Source of the DNA: an uncultured cyanobacterium
Lineage (GTDB): Bacteria > Cyanobacteriota > Cyanobacteriia > Cyanobacteriales > Geitlerinemataceae
Direction of reading: 5' to 3'
Assembly (NCBI GenBank): GCA_937899645.1
Contig: CALCCD010000005.1
Coordinates: 62,001 to 126,000, forward strand
Length of the DNA stretch: 64,000 nucleotides
Every line of letters begins with the position of its first letter. Position 1 is the first letter of the stretch. The position numbers and the translations under genes are program-made. The notes beneath the pieces are model-generated. The model was not told where the DNA came from. It was given only the letters and a program-made list of their open reading frames with translations, and made no database searches. Positions 53,907-64,000 of this stretch are shown one piece after another.

Positions 53907-54006
53907 GCGCGGAGACGCGGGTGGGACGTTTTTGGCGGTCTAGCTTCGCGAGGGTTGAGAAATACGACTTTTTGGAGAAGTCGAACTCCTAGAGATAGTC
54001 GCCCTA

Positions 54007-54636
54007 TCAGTAGAAGCGGGTGCAGTAGATGATGTTCGTCACCGTGCCGTCGCGGCCCACGGGAATGTAGCCGTCGGCGGGGAAGTCGAGAGGCATCCAA
54101 ATCGAGCCATCATCGTTGGTGATGGAGGTGGGGACGATCTCGATCGCCGCTCCGTCGTTGAGGCTGGCGATCGTCGGCGAATTAAAATCGGGCATTTCGT
54201 AGACGCCGAGGCCGCCCTCGCGGCTGACGTTGCGGATATTGTCGCCAGCACCGCAGCGCGCCGGAACGGCAGACGAGCCAGAAGGCATCACCATGTCGTT
54301 GCCCATGTCCATACCCATATCGTCATCGACGTCGATCTGCGCCATCTCCGGCTCGCAGACGTAGTCCGCCCAAACGTAGCCGCGCGCCCCGGCAGTGGCG
54401 ATGGGCTGCCAGCTTCCGGCGCGGGGCGCAACGAGCCAAACGCGCGAGTCGTTGGGCAGCTGGCCGATCGTCGGGCTATCGAAGCTGGGGCCGCTGCGCA
54501 AGTTCAGCACTTCGCCGCTGTTCGTGCAGACGAACCCATCGAGGGGCGGCAGGGGGTCGGCGGAAGCGGGGCGCGCCACCGTTAGAACGGGCGCGATCGC
54601 GCTGGCCAAAACGGCGACAAGAACGTGACGTTTCAT
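54007..54636 (-). CDS. Secreted protein with two SH3-like modules
   Basis: 209 residues from ATG 54636. Signal peptide (KRHVLVAVLASAIAPVLTVARPASA), then a bacterial SH3-type module (GEVLNLRSGPSFDSPTIGQLPNDSRVWLVAPRAGSWQPIA), a Met/Asp-rich linker (DVDDDMGMDMGNDMVM), and a second module (IRNVSREGGLGVYEMPDFNSPTIASLNDG). SH3b domains bind peptidoglycan or glycans. The M/D-rich linker could bind metal, a speculation. Four cysteines may pair after export. Confidence 0.82.
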   Translation of the reverse strand: MKRHVLVAVLASAIAPVLTVARPASADPLPPLDGFVCTNSGEVLNLRSGPSFDSPTIGQLPNDSRVWLVAPRAGSWQPIATAGARGYVWADYVCEPEMAQIDVDDDMGMDMGNDMVMPSGSSAVPARCGAGDNIRNVSREGGLGVYEMPDFNSPTIASLNDGAAIEIVPTSITNDDGSIWMPLDFPADGYIPVGRDGTVTNIIYCTRFY

Positions 54637-55012
54637 AGTGCAGGAGTGGTGGGTTGGCGACGGGTGGCGTCCGCAGGCGCGAGGCCCGTGCCTGAATTCT
54701 ACACGGGGCATTCAATTTCGTGTTTTCGCGGATATTTGCGGATATTTGCAGAGCGAGCGGCTCGATCGCCCCCGATCGTTAAGCTACTGAAGCTAGCGAG
54801 ATGCGAGCATGGCAAAAGGAAATCTAAATTTTCCGTAGAGCGCAGATGACGCGCGTCATCGGTTAGCGCCAGAACCTTTACGAGGCAAGCGATTACACGC
54901 CCGACCGAAAAGACGAGGCCGGAGGCCATAACCCTGACTGAGTAAAGGCTGTAGATTTAACTAATGACAGCCCCCAGCCCGCCCCAACTCGCTCCACCGC
55001 CTGCCACGCCCC
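54637..55012. other. Divergent intergenic region with MITE
   Basis: About 375 bases. The right part is a full family A element (54851-54973), which ends 40 bases before the next gene. Confidence 0.65.
54851..54973. mobile_element. Family A MITE, full-length diverged copy
   Basis: The left end GCGCGTCATCGGTTAGCGCC and right end TTAACTAATGACAGCCC correspond to those of the 2006-2126 copy, with the shared interior AGCGCCAGAACCTTTACG and GATTACACGCCCG. Length 123 bp versus 121. The flanking CTAG is not intact. Confidence 0.7.
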
Positions 55013-55507
55013 ATGCCGCAACCCGCTCCCAAAACCGCCGCACGCTGCTACGAAAACTCGATCCAGATCGATGCCAGCGCCACTACCGTCGAGCGCTGCC
55101 TGACCGACCTAGAATTGATGCACCGCTGGCTCAACCCGGCGCTTAAGTGTCGCCCGATCGGCGACTGGAGCACGGATATCGGCGCGCGCAGCCGCTTTAC
55201 CATCGAGATTCCTCTTCTTTCGTCCAGCCTGCGACCCGGCCTGCAAAGCACCGTCGTCGAGCGCTCGCCGGGAACGATCGTCTGGGAATTCCAAGGCTTT
55301 TTCCACGGGCGCGATCGCTGGGAGTGCCACCCCAACGAAATCGGGACGACCTTAGTCAATCAATTCCGCTTCGATATTCCCAACCCCTTGGTTCGCTTCG
55401 GCTTCGACACCTTCGCCGCTCAGCTCACCCAGAGCGACATGCAGGCACAGCTTCGCCGCCTCAAGGCCGTTGCCGAGCGAGTTGATGTCGCTCCCGCGCG
55501 CATCTAG
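55013..55507 (+). CDS. SRPBCC family protein
   Basis: 164 residues. It starts with YENSIQIDASATTVERCLTDLELMHRWLNPALKCRPIGDWS, the canonical opening of a polyketide cyclase/START-like lipid-binding fold, and ends with a long amphipathic helix (LTQSDMQAQLRRLKAVAERV). A hydrophobic cavity is expected; ligand unknown. The start lies 40 bases after a MITE, which may carry the promoter. No operon partners. Confidence 0.8.
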   Translation: MPQPAPKTAARCYENSIQIDASATTVERCLTDLELMHRWLNPALKCRPIGDWSTDIGARSRFTIEIPLLSSSLRPGLQSTVVERSPGTIVWEFQGFFHGRDRWECHPNEIGTTLVNQFRFDIPNPLVRFGFDTFAAQLTQSDMQAQLRRLKAVAERVDVAPARI

Positions 55508-55634
55508 CAGCTAAAAAATCCGCTTGAGGCTAACCGGGAATATCAATCGTGGATATCTGGAACGATCTGAAGAGATCTGGAAAGAGCTGGAGAACACGGC
55601 TCGGCGCGCGGAGTAGGTCGGGAGCGGCCCGACC

Positions 55635-56018
55635 TCAGCCGAGGCGATGGTTGAGGCTGCTATGGGATAGAAGCTGCTCCTCGAGCGCGGCAATGCGGTT
55701 ATACGAAGCCGTAAGCTGGGCCGTCAGGCGCTGGATTTGCGCTTCTGGCGTCAGCGCTTTTTCGTCATCGCTACTGCGCTGGGAGCCGATCAAGTCGCGA
55801 TCGACGAGAACGTCTTGGTGCTCGAACATCGATTCGATCGCGCTGGCCTCGCGGACGAGTGCCCGTTCGGTCTCCGCGATCGCCTGGTTCTCGCGCTCGG
55901 CGCGCGTATCCGCGTCCACCAGCAAGTGATTGACGTTCGCACTCAATCGCTCGATCGACTCGTACAAAGCATCGACTTTACGATCGAGCGCAGCCATTTG
56001 TATCTGGAGGTTGCTCAT
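55635..56018 (-). CDS. Hypothetical coiled-coil protein
   Basis: 127 residues, almost entirely alpha-helical. Heptads are seen in IQMAALDRKVDALYESIERLSANVNHLL and LTAQLTASYNRIAALEEQLL; the middle is acidic. No membrane span or motif. Good codon use and a GATCGTAATATGAG context at the start support coding. Function unknown. Confidence 0.55.
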   Translation of the reverse strand: MSNLQIQMAALDRKVDALYESIERLSANVNHLLVDADTRAERENQAIAETERALVREASAIESMFEHQDVLVDRDLIGSQRSSDDEKALTPEAQIQRLTAQLTASYNRIAALEEQLLSHSSLNHRLG

Positions 56019-56285
56019 ATTACGATCCTCGCAATCAGGCGTTCGCTCTCAATACTATGGATCGATTGAAAGAGCCTTCTGTTTTAGCGTATTTATTTAA
56101 CTTTTTCATTTGAAATATTTTCTTCTGTGATGCTTGGCATCACGGCACTCGTCAACCGCAAACCAGCAGGTTCTAAAAGCCTTCAGGCTATCTATGCGCG
56201 CCCGCTTTCGGCATTTCGCTCCTCGCGAGTTCGACACATCTTGAAACAATCTAGAAATTTAACCAAAGCATTACTGGAAAGAGAC

Positions 56286-57485
56286 TTGAGAAATCTAAAG
56301 CGCCGAAATTTTTTACAGTCCCTCGCCATCTTTTCCGCCGCTACAGCCTTATCCGGCTGTCAGCAGGGCAATCGGGAAGCCATCGATATTCAAGTCTTAA
56401 AAAAATCTGTTCCTGCCGCCTTAATTTCAGAATTTCGTAAGGAAGTCCGTCGCGGGTCGCTCGTGCAATTCGACACGGTTTCCCAGCGCCAAGAAAGCTT
56501 CGATTTGCTCCAAAAATGGCAGCGAAATGCTCTCGATCGCGTGGTGAATTCCGAAGCCGAGCCGAGCCGCTGGTTTCTGACCGATCTCCTCTCCGGACGG
56601 CAACCCGAGCGCGTTCCCCACCTGTGCCAGCTCGGTCACTACTGGCTCGATCGTGCCATTGCTCTAAAGACAATCGCCCCACTCTCCCATCTGGACGTCT
56701 CCTGGCCGGAGATCGCCGCCAAAACCCCCTTTCGCTGGCAGTATCGCCCGACCGCTGAGCCGAACTCGCCCGAACCCCTCTGGGCCGTGCCCTACACCTG
56801 GGGCACCACGGCGATCGCCTATCGCGCCGACCGGCTCGGCGACTGGCGACCCCAGGACTGGCAAGACCTCTGGGAGCATCCCGACCTCGAAGGCCGCATC
56901 ATCCTGCCCGACAGCCCCCGCGAAACTATCGGCCTCGCGCTCAAATCCCTGGGCGAGAGCTACAACACTCCCCGCCCCGATCGCGTCTCCGGGCTGCGCG
57001 CCCATCTCGAGGCGCTCCAAAAACGCACGCTGACCTACAGCAGCACCAGCTACCAGCAGTCCCTCGTGCTCGGTGACGCCTGGGTGGCGATCGGCACGTC
57101 GCAAGACATCGCCAAGATGCCGGAGTTCGGACGCACAGTCGGTGCCGTCGTACCACGATCGGGGACGGCACTCTGGGCCGACCTGTGGGTGCAGCCCCGT
57201 GTTAGCGCCGAGGCAATGGCTGCCGCGCAGACCGGCCTCACCCAGCGCTGGATCGAGTTCTGCTGGCAGCAAAATATTGCTGAAACCCTCTCCGCCGTCT
57301 CCGGAGCCGCATCGCCGGGACTCTTCCGCGTCGATCGCGCCGAACTCGCACCGGGGATACGCGAAGCCGGGCTGCTACTTCCCGACGACGCTCGCTTGGC
57401 GAAGTCCGAATTTATCCAACCGCTCGCCAGCGCCGAGTCGATCGACGCCTACGCCCAGCTCTGGGAAGCCGTGCGATCGAGCTAA
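56286..57485 (+). CDS. PotD-like extracellular solute-binding lipoprotein with Tat signal
   Basis: 399 residues if translation begins at TTG 56286 (GGAAAGAGAC upstream); an ATG at 56127 would add 53 residues that would bury the signal. The start LRNLKRRNFLQSLAIFSAATALSGC combines a twin-arginine motif with a lipobox. The body has the periplasmic binding-protein pattern of the spermidine/putrescine (PotD) group: PLWAVPYTWGTTAIAYRADRLG, DWQDLWEHPDLEGRIILPDSPRETIGLALKSLG and GDAWVAIGTSQDIA. No permease or ATPase is nearby. Ligand unknown. Confidence 0.82.
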   Translation: MRNLKRRNFLQSLAIFSAATALSGCQQGNREAIDIQVLKKSVPAALISEFRKEVRRGSLVQFDTVSQRQESFDLLQKWQRNALDRVVNSEAEPSRWFLTDLLSGRQPERVPHLCQLGHYWLDRAIALKTIAPLSHLDVSWPEIAAKTPFRWQYRPTAEPNSPEPLWAVPYTWGTTAIAYRADRLGDWRPQDWQDLWEHPDLEGRIILPDSPRETIGLALKSLGESYNTPRPDRVSGLRAHLEALQKRTLTYSSTSYQQSLVLGDAWVAIGTSQDIAKMPEFGRTVGAVVPRSGTALWADLWVQPRVSAEAMAAAQTGLTQRWIEFCWQQNIAETLSAVSGAASPGLFRVDRAELAPGIREAGLLLPDDARLAKSEFIQPLASAESIDAYAQLWEAVRSS

Positions 57486-57548
57486 GCGCCGCTCTAAACG
57501 AGATCGACACCCAAAGGATTGCCGAACACAGGCAAAAAATGTCGCAAC

Positions 57549-57592
57549 AAACAGCCCCACCGGTCAACTCGCAGATGGGGCTGTTTATTTTT
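57549..57592. terminator. Bidirectional terminator
   Basis: AAACAGCCCCA pairs with TGGGGCTGTTT over 11 bp, followed by ATTTTT; it lies between the convergent lipoprotein gene and ndhD. Confidence 0.85.
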
Positions 57593-57635
57593 CGACTTTC
57601 AGGAAGTGTCAGTGCAGGAGGCCCGCCACCGCTAA

Positions 57636-59327
57636 CTAATCCGTACGTTCGCTCAAAACCGCCACGGGGCTCGGCGCGGCCTGGGCGCGATCGTCGATGC
57701 CGCCCGCTTCGTGCACCTGGGCGTACGCCTGAACCGACAGCCGGTTGATCGCCACCGTTTGCGTGTCGTAAGTCTGCATCGCCACCTTCGGATAGCAGCC
57801 GATCGTCACGATGAGCACCAAAAAGCTCACCGCCACGAAAATCTCACGGGGCTGGCTGTCGCGGAACACTGCCTGACCCGGCAGCACGCAGTTCGTCCCG
57901 AAGCAGACCGCTGCTTGGCTGTCGAGGAAGTCCTGACGGCGATTCGGATCGGTGATATCACAGCTCGGGATGGCCTGCTTGCCGAAAAGCGAGCCGTGGA
58001 ATACTTCACGCACCATCGACAGCAAGTAAATCGGCGTTAAAATCACGCCCACCGCAGCCAGGAAGACAATAACGCTGCGGAACGCCAGACCGTAAAAACT
58101 GCTCGTCGCGATACCGAGAAACACCGACACTTCGCTCGCAAAGCCGCTCATACCGGGCAGTGCGATCGAGGCCATCGCGCCCGCCACATACAGCGCGTAG
58201 ACCTTCGGCATCAGCGTACCGACACCGCCCATATCCTTCATCGACAGGGTGTGAGTGCGATCGTAGGTCACGCCCGTCAGAAAGAAGAGCATCGCCGCAA
58301 TCAGGCCGTGGGAAATAAGCTGCAACACCGCGCCGCTCATCCCTAGATCGGTAAACGACGCAATGCCGATCAGCACGAAGCCCATATGCGACACCGACGA
58401 GTAAGCGAGACGACGCTTCATATTCGTCTGGGCGAACGAAGCCAGCGCGCCATAGATAATGTTGATAACGCCCACCGCAACCAGGATCGGCGCAAAGTAG
58501 ATGTGCGCCTCCGGCAGCATGCCCATATTGAAGCGAATCAGGCCGTACGCCCCCATCTTCAGCAGCACGCCCGCCAGCACCATCGACACCGGCGCAGACG
58601 CCTCACCGTGGGTATCCGGCAGCCAAGTGTGGAACGGGAAGATCGCCAGCTTGACACCGAACGAAAACAGCAGGCCGATATATAGACCGATTTCCAGCGA
58701 CAGCGGCAGCGCCTGACCCGTCAGCTCGGCAATATCAAAGGTCAGCGGCCCATCGCCAACGAAGGCAAACGCCAGACCGGCTACCAGAATAAACACCGAC
58801 GAAACGGCAGTGTAGAGCAAAAATTTTGTCGCGGCCTGCTGCCGGTTTGGCCCGCCCCAGATGCACACCAGCAGGTACACCGGAATCAGCTCGATTTCCC
58901 ACATGATGAAGAACAGCAGGAAATCCTGGGCGATAAATACGCCAATTTGGGCGGCGTACAGCACCAGCATTAGAAAGTAGAACAAACGCGGCTTGCGATC
59001 GACCTGCCACGCCGCCAGTAGCGCCAGGGTCGTCACGAGTCCCGAAAGCACCACCAGGGGCATGGAGATACCATCGACCGACACTGTCCAGCTCAGGCCG
59101 AGCTGCGGAATCCAGTCGAATTTCTCGACGATTTGGAACCCGGCGACGTTCGGGTCGTAGTTTTCCCAGAAGACTTTCAGGATGAGAACGAAGTCGGTCA
59201 GCGCCACGGCGATCGAGTACCACCGCAGGGTTTTGCCGTCTTTGTCGGGAATAATCGGAACGAAGCAGGCCGCGAGCAGTGGAAAGGCGAAGATGGCGGT
59301 CAGCCAGGGAAATGAGTCAGAAAGCAT
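57636..59327 (-). CDS. ndhD: NAD(P)H-quinone oxidoreductase chain 4 (NdhD), paralogue B with Cys-bearing insert
   Basis: 563 residues. It carries the same fourteen-span architecture as the paralogue at 49659: [60 protein letters not shown], and [13 protein letters not shown]. It differs by an insert of about 30 residues before the last span, containing three cysteines ([19 protein letters not shown]), and by a longer tail. The insert sits in a loop between the last spans. I think a similar insert exists in one cyanobacterial NdhD subgroup, but cannot confirm it here. Solitary gene. Confidence 0.95.
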   Translation of the reverse strand: MLSDSFPWLTAIFAFPLLAACFVPIIPDKDGKTLRWYSIAVALTDFVLILKVFWENYDPNVAGFQIVEKFDWIPQLGLSWTVSVDGISMPLVVLSGLVTTLALLAAWQVDRKPRLFYFLMLVLYAAQIGVFIAQDFLLFFIMWEIELIPVYLLVCIWGGPNRQQAATKFLLYTAVSSVFILVAGLAFAFVGDGPLTFDIAELTGQALPLSLEIGLYIGLLFSFGVKLAIFPFHTWLPDTHGEASAPVSMVLAGVLLKMGAYGLIRFNMGMLPEAHIYFAPILVAVGVINIIYGALASFAQTNMKRRLAYSSVSHMGFVLIGIASFTDLGMSGAVLQLISHGLIAAMLFFLTGVTYDRTHTLSMKDMGGVGTLMPKVYALYVAGAMASIALPGMSGFASEVSVFLGIATSSFYGLAFRSVIVFLAAVGVILTPIYLLSMVREVFHGSLFGKQAIPSCDITDPNRRQDFLDSQAAVCFGTNCVLPGQAVFRDSQPREIFVAVSFLVLIVTIGCYPKVAMQTYDTQTVAINRLSVQAYAQVHEAGGIDDRAQAAPSPVAVLSERTD

Positions 59328-61802
<2,475 letters not shown>

Positions 61803-61821
61803 ACAGGAAGAGAGTCAAGCC

Positions 61822-62508
61822 GTGAAGGTTGCAGTTATTCCAGCCAGAGGCGGGAGCAAACGAATCCCCCGCAAAAATATCCGAAACTTCGCTGGCAAGC
61901 CGATGCTCGCTCACTCGATTCAGGCCGCCCGCGACAGCGAAATATTCGATCGCATCATCGTTTCGACCGACGATCCTGAAATCGCTGAAGTAGCCCGTCA
62001 GTGGGGAGCTGAAGTACCGTTTGTGCGTCCCACCGAACTCGCTGATGACTTTACAGGAACGACTCCGGTTATCGCCCACGCAACACAGTGGCTGATAGAT
62101 GAAAACGCAGACCCGGAGGCTGTGTGCTGCATTTACGCGACAGCACCACTAATTACCGCCAACGACATTCGCACCGGCTGCGAAAAACTTCGTTCCGGAG
62201 ATTGGCTGTACGCTCTGTCCGTTACAGATTTCCCAGCGCCGATCTTTCGCGCCTTTCAGGCCAGCGAAAAAGGTGGCATTCAGATGTTTTTTCCAGAAAA
62301 CTTCAACACCCGCTCTCAGGATTTGCCCACGGCTTTACACGACGCCGGACAGTTTTATTGGGGTCTCCCCCAAGCGTGGCTGGAAGAGAAGCAGATATTC
62401 GCCGAGTGGTCGATCCCCGTGTATCTTCCTCGCTGGCGCGTCCAGGATATTGATACCCCAGAAGATTGGGAACGTGCGGAGCGACTGTGGAAAGCAATCG
62501 ATCGATAA
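61822..62508 (+). CDS. pseF: Pseudaminic acid cytidylyltransferase
   Basis: 228 residues, GTG start at 61822. It activates pseudaminic acid as CMP-Pse. VAVIPARGGSKRIPRKNIRNFAGKPMLAHSI is the nucleotide-binding signature of CMP-sialate-type synthetases, followed by VSTDDPEIAEVARQWGAEVPFVRP and AGQFYWGLPQAWLEEKQIF, which point to PseF rather than NeuA. The open frame begins far upstream inside pseC; the GTG leaves a 19-base gap with AGGAAGAGAG before it. The PIG-L gene overlaps its end. Confidence 0.93.
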   Translation: MKVAVIPARGGSKRIPRKNIRNFAGKPMLAHSIQAARDSEIFDRIIVSTDDPEIAEVARQWGAEVPFVRPTELADDFTGTTPVIAHATQWLIDENADPEAVCCIYATAPLITANDIRTGCEKLRSGDWLYALSVTDFPAPIFRAFQASEKGGIQMFFPENFNTRSQDLPTALHDAGQFYWGLPQAWLEEKQIFAEWSIPVYLPRWRVQDIDTPEDWERAERLWKAIDR

Positions 62509-63182
62509 TAGGACGAGATATCGAGCGGGTCTTAGTCGTGGCCGCCCACCCAGATGATGAGGTTCTCGGGTGCGGCGGGACGATCGCTCGCTACGCTTCT
62601 GCCGGAACGAGGGTCACTACGATTTTTCTTGCTGATGGTGTTGCCTCGCGGGGCACTTCAGATCGCCAGGAACAGCAGCGTTGCCAAGCAGCAATGGACA
62701 AGGCCGCCAAGTGTCTTGGACTTTCTGAAGTGGAGTTTTATCAGCTGCCCGATAACCAGCTAGACACTGCCGCATTACTCAAGCCGACGCAAATTGTCGA
62801 ACGGGCCGTGCGGAAATACCAGCCCGACCTGGTTTTGACGCACCATGCTGGAGATGTGGATGTCGACCATCAACGCGTCCATCAAGCCGTCATCACTGCC
62901 TGTCGCCCGCAGCCCGGTCACCCCGCCAAAACTCTGCTGTTCTTGGAAGTTCCTTCAAGCACGGAGTGGCAACCGCCAGGGTCGGCCCCGCCCTTTTTGC
63001 CAAACTGGTTTGTCGATATTGAAGCGCATCGATCGGCAAAACATGCAGCTTTTTTGATGTATGAAGAGGAGTGGCGCAATTTTCCGCACCCGCGCTCGAT
63101 CGAAGCTCTAGAATGCTGGCGGGGCGCGACAGTCGGGGTCAAGGCTGCAGGAGCCTTTATGTTGGGGAGACAGATTCAATGA
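62487..63182 (+). CDS. PIG-L (LmbE-like) N-acetyl sugar deacetylase
   Basis: 231 residues from GTG 62487, which has GGAGCGACT just upstream; a TTG at 62466 is the alternative. The zinc motif AHPDDEVLGCGG (AHPDDE) and the downstream HxxH-type region DLVLTHHAGDVDVDHQRVHQAV define the family, which removes N-acetyl groups from GlcNAc-like sugars. It overlaps pseF by 22 bases and pseG by 4, so it is embedded in the pathway. It could deacetylate a UDP-diamino-sugar or pseudaminic acid intermediate to allow another acyl group; that is inference. It is not a core Pse enzyme. Confidence 0.92.
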   Translation: MESNRSIIGRDIERVLVVAAHPDDEVLGCGGTIARYASAGTRVTTIFLADGVASRGTSDRQEQQRCQAAMDKAAKCLGLSEVEFYQLPDNQLDTAALLKPTQIVERAVRKYQPDLVLTHHAGDVDVDHQRVHQAVITACRPQPGHPAKTLLFLEVPSSTEWQPPGSAPPFLPNWFVDIEAHRSAKHAAFLMYEEEWRNFPHPRSIEALECWRGATVGVKAAGAFMLGRQIQ

Positions 63183-64000
63183 AGATTGCAATCCGGGTAG
63201 ATTCCTCGCGGGCGATCGGCTCCGGACATCTGGTGCGATGCAAAACGCTAGCCGAGCGTCTACAAATGCGTGGCGCACAGGTTCGCTTTATCTGTCGGCA
63301 GCACGCAGGAAACCTGATTCACTGGTTGAGTCGAGCTGAATTTCCGGTGACCGTTCTACCAGCTTCGGATGAGTCCGATTCACTGGAAGAAGACTATGCC
63401 GCTTGGTTGGGCGTGCCGCCTGCCCTCGACGCAGCACAAACGATCGAAGCGCTTTCAGGTCAGCGCCCAGATTGGCTGATCGTCGATCACTACGGTATCG
63501 ATCGCAGCTGGGAGCAGCAGCTACGCCCGCACGTGGAACGCATCTTCGCGATCGACGATCTGGCAAATCGCGCCCACGATTGCGATCTGCTGCTCGACCA
63601 AAATGCTAATACCGACGGCGAACGACGCTATCGCAGCTTGGTTCCAGATACTTGTCGTCTAATCGTAGGGCCACGCTACGCACTGCTGCGTCCGGAGTAC
63701 CGTACACATCGGCAAACGCGACCTCCGCAGGCGGATATAGCTCGACAAGTATTGGTCTTTTTCGGCAGCACCGACACGCACGATATGACCGGCCAGACCT
63801 TAGCGGCATTGAGTGAACCGGAGTTTAGTGACGTACGAGTTGACGTGGTCGTCGGCGCGACCAATCCACGTCGCGAGGCGCTAGAACGTCAGGCGGCGGC
63901 ACGTCCACACACTCAGACCTATCTTCCACGTCCTCATCTTGCCGATTTGATGGCGAAAGCTGATTTGGCGATCGGCTCGGGCGGAACCGTGAGCTGGGAG
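63179..64000 (+). CDS. pseG: UDP-2,4-diacetamido-2,4,6-trideoxy-beta-L-altropyranose hydrolase, 3' truncated
   Basis: 274 residues visible, running off the right edge. PseG cleaves UDP from the sugar before condensation to pseudaminic acid. The start KIAIRVDSSRAIGSGHLVRCKTLAERLQMRGAQVRFICR and the GT-B-like VDHYGIDRSWEQQLRP, LLDQNANTD and VLVFFGSTDTHD match PseG; the late GSGGTVSWE is the beginning of the C-terminal nucleotide site. ATG overlaps the PIG-L stop (ATGA). The remaining pathway genes (pseH, pseI) presumably follow outside the window. Confidence 0.92.
   Translation, partial: MKIAIRVDSSRAIGSGHLVRCKTLAERLQMRGAQVRFICRQHAGNLIHWLSRAEFPVTVLPASDESDSLEEDYAAWLGVPPALDAAQTIEALSGQRPDWLIVDHYGIDRSWEQQLRPHVERIFAIDDLANRAHDCDLLLDQNANTDGERRYRSLVPDTCRLIVGPRYALLRPEYRTHRQTRPPQADIARQVLVFFGSTDTHDMTGQTLAALSEPEFSDVRVDVVVGATNPRREALERQAAARPHTQTYLPRPHLADLMAKADLAIGSGGTVSWE

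Overview
The window is chromosomal DNA of a GC-rich cyanobacterium. The octamer GCGATCGC (HIP1) and its core CGATCG recur throughout. Several genes are cyanobacterial hallmarks: a CpcS/CpeS-type phycobiliprotein lyase, two NdhD paralogues of the photosynthetic NDH-1 complex, UPF0182, an ExoD-like protein, PEP-CTERM proteins, and an orphan XisI-like protein. I cannot name the genus. I see no CRISPR array, rRNA operon, prophage or intact transposase.

Layout. 1-8 kb: a GST-like protein (cut by the left edge), a methyltransferase-like protein, argB, a fused uroporphyrinogen-III methyltransferase/synthase behind a 40-residue membrane peptide, a PEP-CTERM protein, and gatA. 8-13 kb: a fused type IIG restriction-modification enzyme facing a YgjP-type metallopeptidase. 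13-21 kb: a GH10-like secreted protein, rlmH, small conserved proteins, aat, a membrane protein and a DNA photolyase. 21-30 kb: xisI, a secreted FAD oxidoreductase, hsp20, a renalase-like oxidoreductase, a divergent DUF362/HdrB pair, an O-antigen-ligase-like protein and a proline-rich PEP-CTERM protein. 30-37 kb: miaE, a molybdopterin operon (msrP, sulfite-oxidase-like, rhodanese), murA, a membrane J-domain protein, and a YtxH/DUF948 pair. 37-46 kb: initiator tRNA, membrane proteins, a candidate ncRNA of about 300 nt, a NACHT NTPase and UPF0182. 46-59 kb: rpsD, moaA, hemB, ndhD, clpS, cpcS, a cysteine-lyase-like enzyme, an SH3 protein, a PotD-like lipoprotein and a second ndhD. 59.6-64 kb: a tight pseudaminic-acid operon (pseB, pseC, pseF, a PIG-L deacetylase, pseG) that runs off the right edge.

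Functional links. cobA/hemD and hemB serve tetrapyrrole synthesis and cpcS serves bilin attachment. Aat and ClpS form the writer and reader of the Leu/N-degron pathway. moaA supplies the pterin cofactor that the two molybdo-enzymes need. The restriction enzyme and the NACHT protein are candidate phage-defence genes about 30 kb apart.

Most unusual non-coding content. There are two families of transposase-free mini-elements: one of about 121 bp flanked by CTAG duplications, and one of 132 bp flanked by TTA with a perfect 15-bp palindrome inside. A hairpin repeat family is dispersed between genes. Tandem arrays with periods of 10, 12, 13 and 14 bp sit near gene ends. A promoter-hairpin-terminator unit lies downstream of the NACHT gene. 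A cluster of TGAA boxes lies upstream of the second PEP-CTERM gene.
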